Below, piece by piece: positions 58,211 to 64,000 of a stretch of DNA of 64,000 bases. Every line of letters starts with the position of its first letter. Within the stretch, counting starts at the first letter, position 1. This DNA comes from Anthoceros angustus (lineage: Eukaryota; Streptophyta; Anthocerotopsida; Anthocerotales; Anthocerotaceae). The stretch lies in contig MU008176.1 of the NCBI GenBank assembly GCA_010909165.1, positions 798,856-862,855 on the forward strand, given 5' to 3'. Made by a program: the position numbers and the translations under genes. A model generated the notes under the pieces. That model was given only the letters and a program-made list of their open reading frames with translations, had not been told where the DNA came from and did no database searches.

Positions 58211-59022
58211 CATGCAAATAGTTTAAGTTCCAGGAAGGCTGAAGTCTTTGTGCATGCATTATAGTTGCAATTTCTATTTAGAAGGCACTCAATGACTCAA
58301 GAAGAAGAAAGGAAGGCTCACCAAAGTGAACTTAGTCTTACATACAAGCCACTGTGCAATCACATTCCTCTTTCCAGTTCATAATCCGTGTAGGGCGATT
58401 GTAGACTTCTGTACTCTCTATTTTGTGCATGTTTTCTTGTACGGGTGCACCACCACCGAGATAGAATACTCTAGTTCATGGTGGATCAAGTGAGATGAGG
58501 TCTCCTTGGTGGTTTGAAAAACAATTGTATTATTGTAGGCTACAGACTTCCCTTGGGGTTAGGAAACAAGTTGGGTTTTGTTTTTTTCGTAGGTTCGAAG
58601 TGTAAAATAAGGCGAAAAAGGAGGAATAAGCAAGACCGACTCACCGTGTCCAGTGCACTCACCCGGAGTAGTACGGACCCCGCCTACGAAGAACCTCGGA
58701 CCGGCGCAGAGCACGGATAAGTCCGACCCACTCGGGGTCAAAACAGGATAAGTACACTGTGAAAGTAACTTGTGAAGTTGGGCGTGGTTAGGAGATGCGG
58801 GCGCCACGTGGACGGCCCCGGAAGACGCATGCGCAGTGCCAGACCGTATGCCGGAGTAGGCAGTATTCACGCTCCGTCTTGTGCGGCATGTCAGGCGGTG
58901 ACAGGCGGGCGGCGTAAGCGGTAAGCCATGCAGCCCACGGCGATTACGGACAGCAAAAGAGCCACCCTCCGTACGGCCAGTTGCCACATTTCCGCAGCGA
59001 GAGGCAAGGCGGAGGTCATTCT

Positions 59023-61190
59023 CCCAAGTAACCGCGATCTTCGCTTTCACTTTCGACTAACCGGTAGCCCGGGCGTTGTCTTTTGATCGCCTGCACCTTC
59101 TGCCGGCACGACTGCCGAAGGAAGCAATTAACGCCATGGCCAAGGGACGACATGAGCCTCACACTCAACAAGGGACGAAGGAGCGGGAAGATGGGACCCA
59201 AGAAAGCGCGGAGGTATGGGCGCCATGGAATTTGGTGGAGCGCAACATTGTCACCCCACTATCCGGACTTCGGGCCGTGGAGGAGGCGGGAGTTGGTCGA
59301 GGAGTGGCACTGACGCTTCCAGTCGTTCGACATTGTCACCCTAGTCCGGAGTACGCCAAGATGTTGGCAGCCAACAAGGAGGTTCGCCCAAGAGCCTTCG
59401 AGAGGACCCTAGAGGTGGACCGTGGAGGTCCCGAGGGCGGTACAACTGGAGGAAATTGGGGCGAGTCCCTAACCTCTCAAGGCCGAGGGAAGATAGAGGC
59501 GGCAAAGGCCGCCCCATCGGCTGTGAACGCAACGAACAACCAACCGGTTGATGCTACTGAGCGAGAGCCTGTGATCATTGTCCATCGGAACATGCTCACC
59601 AAGGTAGATCACCTTGGTGACAACCGGTGTTCCCGCATGCGCCGCAGAGAGGAAGGAGGGCGCATCGGGAAGGATCATCTTCGCCAGATCAACCGTGAGC
59701 TCACAAGCCGAGGTGTGAAGCTCCTCCGCCGGGCGTTATCCGTTTTAATTCTGTGTGTGGGCACGCGAACCTCAAGGAGGAGAAGAGGAGCTGCGACCCG
59801 AAGGGCCGCCGCCACCGAGGCGGGGAAGAACCTGAGGTGCCCGTCCCGAGAGCAAGAGAGCTGGAGGAAGACGATCGGGAGGGAATCCTGACCCATACGC
59901 TTGGAGCGGACTCCCCGCCACCAAGGGAAGTGTGAGGACATCCCTTCCTCCCTCCCCGGTGCCCCACCGGAGCAACCCAGGCAGGAGGCGGCCCTGTATG
60001 AGCCGGCGGCCCCAGCCCGACAGACCCACCACGACAGTCACCGAGCCCCGACGGACTGCCGGGGACCAAGAGGCGGAAGACGGTGCCACCCGCCAACGCA
60101 AAGACTCCCTGACGGGCGCCTGTTCTTGCCCCCGCCAACGAGTGGCAAGAAGTCAAGAGGCGAGAAGGGCGAAGGGACGCCCGCCCAAGGAGCGGGAGGC
60201 CATCGCGCAGCCCCACCCGAGCCGGACTGCCTCCCGACGGGAGAGGCAAGAGGGTCGGGCCTCAACCCCTCACCCCTCCGAGCCCTGTGGAGAAAGAGGG
60301 CGACGTCATGGGCAATATAGAGGTAGGGATAGGCGTAGGACTGGGTGTGATAACGTGTGTGTGTCCAGGTGTGTGGGATAAGTGGTGTAGGCACCGATCG
60401 CATGCATACTGTAAATGTGATGGCGTGAGTGTAGAGATAGGATGGCATCATGGCTGCATGAGCCATACGCTTAGAATACGGACAAGCATAATTAAGGCTC
60501 CGTGGCGAAGATCTCCTCCAGGCGTGGGCGTGATCACGGCCTTCTAATTCGGGCCGGTGATTAAGATCGGCAAGTAGGCTACAAAAGTCCAATCCGTCAT
60601 TGGGAGCGGATTGTTGATGTCCGATTCAAGAGAACAGCCATGTGATCGTGCGTTTGGTGCACGTGTGTGATCCGGTGGTGTGTGCATAGGAGGAGAGCCG
60701 CCCAAATGGAGTGATTTTGCACATCAACAATCCCTTTGGGTGAAGCCACACGAGGCAAAGAACGCGACTCGAAGGGTTGAAGGAGGAGCCAAGATTCGGG
60801 CGGAAAACGGAGGGCCAAGTCGATGATCCAAAGGCGGTGGACCATACGAGATAAGTCCATGGTAGATTGCGTGAAAGCGCTTTGGACTATTCGTTCTTTG
60901 TTTATCGAGCGAGACCCATTCGAGTGGGCCAACTGGCGGGGCTGGAGCCGGCGGTTGTGGCGCCTGCGGAATGAGGTGATCGACAAGCATGGTTGGCGGG
61001 CCGGGAGGCCGGCACCAACTTTGTGGAATGCCTTATATAGTCTCTCGAAGGGATTGGCAACAAGAATGGTGTTGCTACGGTCGGTGGATGAGCAGCACAC
61101 CGAAATCGGAGCATTCAACCTGTGCGACCTCCCTCGGTTCCCGGGCGGTGGTCGGTTTGAGTGGAGTCACACTCTGTCGAGATCCATTGA
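59023..61190. other. GC-rich region right of the array, unclassified
   Basis: The longest frame, 59076-59891 (+, 271 codons), has no recognisable domain and overlaps open frames on the other strand, as is usual in GC-rich DNA. Downstream frames at 60597-61230 are likewise unassigned. The position, directly before a gypsy-like gag, suggests retroelement leader or N-terminal gag sequence. Confidence 0.35.
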
Positions 61191-61194
61191 TTTT

Positions 61195-62285
61195 GAAGAG
61201 AGTGGTGGTGGCGCCCGGGATGGAGTATGAACTACGCCAGCAAAATGATGTGTTCACGGGTAGACACGGTAGTATGTCTCTGGCTGATTTTGAAGAGAAA
61301 TTTAGATGGGCGATCGATGAGGTGGTGCTCAAATATAAGTCTGAATTCACGCCTGAGATGGCACTTAGAAAGATGAGCGCATTTCTGGCTGGTGAAGCTT
61401 TAACTTGCTATCGTGATTGTAAAGAAAAGATTTTGCAGGATGCTCATACTTCACTGCGAATGAAACGGGCAAGGAAAAGGCGCCAAGGTCGATGATGAAC
61501 CCGGGCTCATCAGTTTCATCCCAATCTGAGGTTATCACTTATCTGGTGGACGAAATGTTCGTCAAGTTTTGAGATGTTTCCGGTGGCGTCCATTGAGAAA
61601 ATCCGGGAGTTGTCAAGTTTGTGATCAAACCAAATGAGCCACTAAGATCTGCGTATCTCTGATGCGGTGAAATGGTGAAGACACCAAGGTGAAAACCATG
61701 AGAGCTAGCAAATATGCAGCCTTGCCGGGAAGGCGAGAGGAGGGTGATCGCCAACTACGCATATGTTACATGGGGACTATGAGTTGGAGCAGGCCTACGA
61801 GATCGGAGAGTTATGAAAGGAGATCTTGTCACCAATGCCTAATGGGAGGAACAATGTGGTCGAGAGGACATGCAGTGCCAGAACACCCATAAGCGGCATG
61901 GGAAGTCCCACTATCGCGAGCACGTGCGGTGAACACTCAACGCAAGGATTCGCCGTCAAAGGACCAAATGGCCCACAGTGCTGTGAGCTCCAAAACGTCT
62001 GACAAGTGTTTACGATGTAAGGGGCCGCACAAGGCGTATGAGTGTGAGCATCGTGTTGGCGGGTCAAAGTAAAAAGAAGCTTGCAGGGCGTGTGGTAAAA
62101 GCCGGGCTGCAGGCGCTTGGCGGCAAGCCCATCCACAAGCCCAAGGGCCTAGGAGATCGAACAATAGACAAGCGGCGTGTGAGTTACTCGGAAGGCACTT
62201 CTTGGGTGAGTCTGGCCTGCAAGAGTTGGCCATGGCGTAAGCATAAAGAAGGACACATGTGCGTGGCGAGAAACATATGATTCGG
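61195..62285 (+). pseudogene. Ty3/gypsy-like gag with zinc knuckle
   Basis: An open stretch ending at 61495 reads GMEYELRQQNDVFTGRHGSM and continues SLADFEEKFRWAIDEV, AFLAGEALTCYRDCKEKI. This resembles the retrotransposon gag core domain, in which a long alpha-helical stretch precedes a conserved aromatic motif. After several breaks a zinc knuckle CLRCKGPHKAYEC (CX2CX3HX4C, 62007-62045) appears, the form seen in plant gypsy gag proteins. The frame then continues past a break to DSDEDVFALIAEGS. Gag would package the element RNA. It is strongly decayed as written. Confidence 0.6.
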
Positions 62286-62464
62286 ACGAAGATGTGTTTG
62301 CGTTGATAGCGGAAGGGTCAGTCGGATCAAAGGAAGCATTGATTTGATGAGATGTGAAGGTGGGGGTAGGAACCGGTTGAGAATGCCCAAATCCTTGAAC
62401 AGTTCGGGCGAGGGCGGCACCACATCGGGGAGGTAGCTCAGAATCACAGTCTGTTAGAAAAAGC

Positions 62465-62990
62465 CATGGATGCACCCTTGGTAAGTTTGCGTGACACAGG
62501 GTCGGGCACAAGTTCGGACAAGCAATGCGGGCTGGATTAAGAAGCCATTGAATTGAGCACGGTGTATGTGGCATCGGCTACGTGGTGACCATCTAAAACC
62601 GACCCGAGGAAAGGTGGCATAGCATTGGTGAAGAACCAAGAGCGAGAGGTCAGCATCAATGGCTTTGCACGGAGTGTGTGCTAGTAGAGCAGTGCGGATC
62701 CGGTCTTTGAGGGCACGGGTGCAAGAGGCGCTCAGCATGGAGACAAGTTGAAGCCATGTGAGTGCGGATCACCATCTGCAGTACCAAGAAGCGGTGATGG
62801 GGATGACTCGCGATCCGATCGGATAGAGTATAAGCGGAGCAAGAGACGCATGTGTGGTGGGTACCATGTCAGTTTCGGATGCGAATTATGATGTGTTGTT
62901 AGGAGGCGGATGCCACGCATGGACCAGCCATGGGGTGGATCCAGCACTGCATTCTATAGGCCAAGATGGCGAGATGGAGATTTCACACAT
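62465..62990 (+). pseudogene. possible gypsy aspartic protease remnant
   Basis: SLRDTGSGTSS at about 62480-62515 resembles the aspartic protease active site (D-T-G). ANYDVLLGGG at 62882 resembles the YDVLLG motif that usually closes a gypsy protease domain. The part between them is open only in pieces. Order and spacing after the zinc knuckle fit a gypsy polyprotein, but each motif is short. Confidence 0.4.
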
Positions 62991-64000
62991 GTTGCTCAAT
63001 TCCTCTGGACATGAGGAGGCATGGTGAAAGATCAAAAGTATCTTGGCATTCACGCGTGCGAAAGTGTTCACCGAGGAGGAGGTGTGGGAAGAGACCACAG
63101 ACATGGCACGCCATGAGGTGTCGGAAGAAGGCACCACATCAATGACATGTATGTGGTACACCACACCCGTGAAGGAAGTCGGATCTCCTGACTGGTTACC
63201 CTGGATCGAGGGGCACGTGCAGCCCATGCCTCGATCCTTGACACACACTACCACGGGAGCGCCATCCTATTCGGGGAGGACCATTTTGGGAGAGCTGCGA
63301 GATACAACACCTTACAGGGATAGCACTCGAGAGAATCCAGCTTGGAATCGCTTGTCCTCTTGCCTCAAGCTCTCCTTCTGAGCAATTGGCTGAGAGATTG
63401 GCTGATGTCCAGTTCACCCTCCAAGACATGGGGATGGGTGCCGATCGACTTGCCGAGCATTGGAGACAAGGCTAGCAAGAGGATCTTGCCGGGCCAGCCT
63501 GGCATCCTTGAGGACTTAGGGCGGGGCATGTGTCCCTATGGGACAGGGAATGTTCCCCACTTGAGCACGGCACGGGCGATCCCTCTCCGGGACAGCCGGG
63601 GATCCTCACCTTGAGACGATCTGAATCCCACCCCGGCTATCTCGGCGTATGCTCTTCTCATCGAGCATCACCCCGCCAAGATCGGCCGCGGATCCAGCTG
63701 TCCGCTCGTGTCTCTAATGCCATGGTGGACAACCGGGAGGGACATGTCATCAATGGATACGCCAAGCTCGTTCTCCCGGATACGTGGGCTCACCGGTAAT
63801 TCTTGGGCGCATGCCAGGTTGCATTTGAGTGGTGACGCCCTCCAGCACTCACCTTGGAACATGCGGACAGCATCAGGATCCTTGGAGCCTGTTTGTGGGG
63901 AGACTTTGCAGCCCGTGTCTATCACTTTGAAGCATGGGACGGCTGCTGCTATGACATTGGCGCTTCATTGCCTTGTCACGACAGCAACCAACTATGACAT
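62991..64000. other. GC-rich retroelement-like tail, unclassified
   Basis: Short frames continue, for example LAERLADVQFTLQDMGMGAD at about 63385-63445. They may belong to the linker between protease and reverse transcriptase of the same decayed gypsy element, but no reverse transcriptase motif appears before the window ends. Confidence 0.3.

Larger units (their letters stand above)
57262..58545. other. segment present only in period 3
   Basis: It replaces the 27190-28300 part of period 1. The plus-strand frame 57196-57444 crosses the junction and reads RWMYKDHFESLLADNFGVNF and VETSTNIKLVRCTAFSSQEG, coding-like but unrecognised. A GC-rich stretch (57400-57930) is open in several frames on both strands and is not trusted as a gene. 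The tRNA-Asp-like sequence lies near the right end. Confidence 0.45.
51367..59022. repeat. large tandem array, partial period 3 (7.7 kb)
   Basis: It follows periods 1 and 2 closely to about 57260, then carries a different segment (57262-58545), then matches again (58545-59022, against 28296-28789). It ends at GGTCATTCT, the exact point where the copia LTR begins in periods 1 and 2. Confidence 0.82.

Noticed and set aside
59076-59891. 271-codon plus-strand open frame as a host gene
   Set aside because: GC-rich DNA with overlapping frames on both strands, no recognisable motif, and placed between an array edge and a retroelement gag.

Overview
The window is nuclear DNA of a land plant. It holds two intron-containing host genes at the left, LTV1 (572..2237, minus) and a single-pass receptor-like protein kinase (7336..9816, minus). 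Both have compact introns of about 77-142 bp. Everything else is plant-type mobile DNA: Ty1/copia, Ty3/gypsy, LINE and hAT. The compact introns and the repeat-rich flank would suit a lycophyte such as Selaginella or a bryophyte, but that is an inference and no species marker is present.

Layout. 1-2.2 kb: LTV1. 2.2-7.3 kb: AT-rich intergenic DNA with an array of 51-bp coding repeats (4.26-4.46 kb), a 72-bp tandem duplication (5.77-5.91 kb) and a 411-bp hAT-type MITE with perfect 8-bp target-site duplications (6130..6540). 7.3-9.8 kb: the receptor kinase, ten coding exons, one intron of the rare GC-AG class. 9.8-11.5 kb: its GC-rich upstream flank. 11.5-20 kb: a LINE (minus strand) split by a full-length Ty1/copia element (11744..18907) with 224-bp LTRs differing at one base, a tRNA-Met-type primer binding site and a 5-bp target-site duplication CAGTC.

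20-59 kb: a very large tandem array, two full periods of 16.1 and 15.3 kb and a partial third (starts 19961, 36105, 51367). Each full period carries, in order: an AT-rich segment with 232-bp sub-repeats; a GC-rich, coding-like but broken block; a second Ty1/copia element cut off after its protease; a reverse-oriented Ty3/gypsy fragment (RNase H plus integrase); an unclassified AT-rich stretch with a short conserved ORF; and a minus-strand ORF for an acidic protein with three AT-hooks. The third period stops exactly where the copia LTR begins in the first two. 59-64 kb: GC-rich decayed gypsy-like gag/protease material, with a tRNA-Asp-like relic just inside the array edge (58.1 kb).

The only genes likely to serve the host are LTV1 (40S ribosome assembly) and the kinase (cell-surface signalling). 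The most noteworthy items are the large composite tandem array, the acidic AT-hook ORF it carries, and a copy-to-copy difference pattern concentrated at CG and CHG cytosine contexts. That pattern hints that many frame breaks in the repeats may be base-calling artefacts of methylated DNA rather than true mutations.
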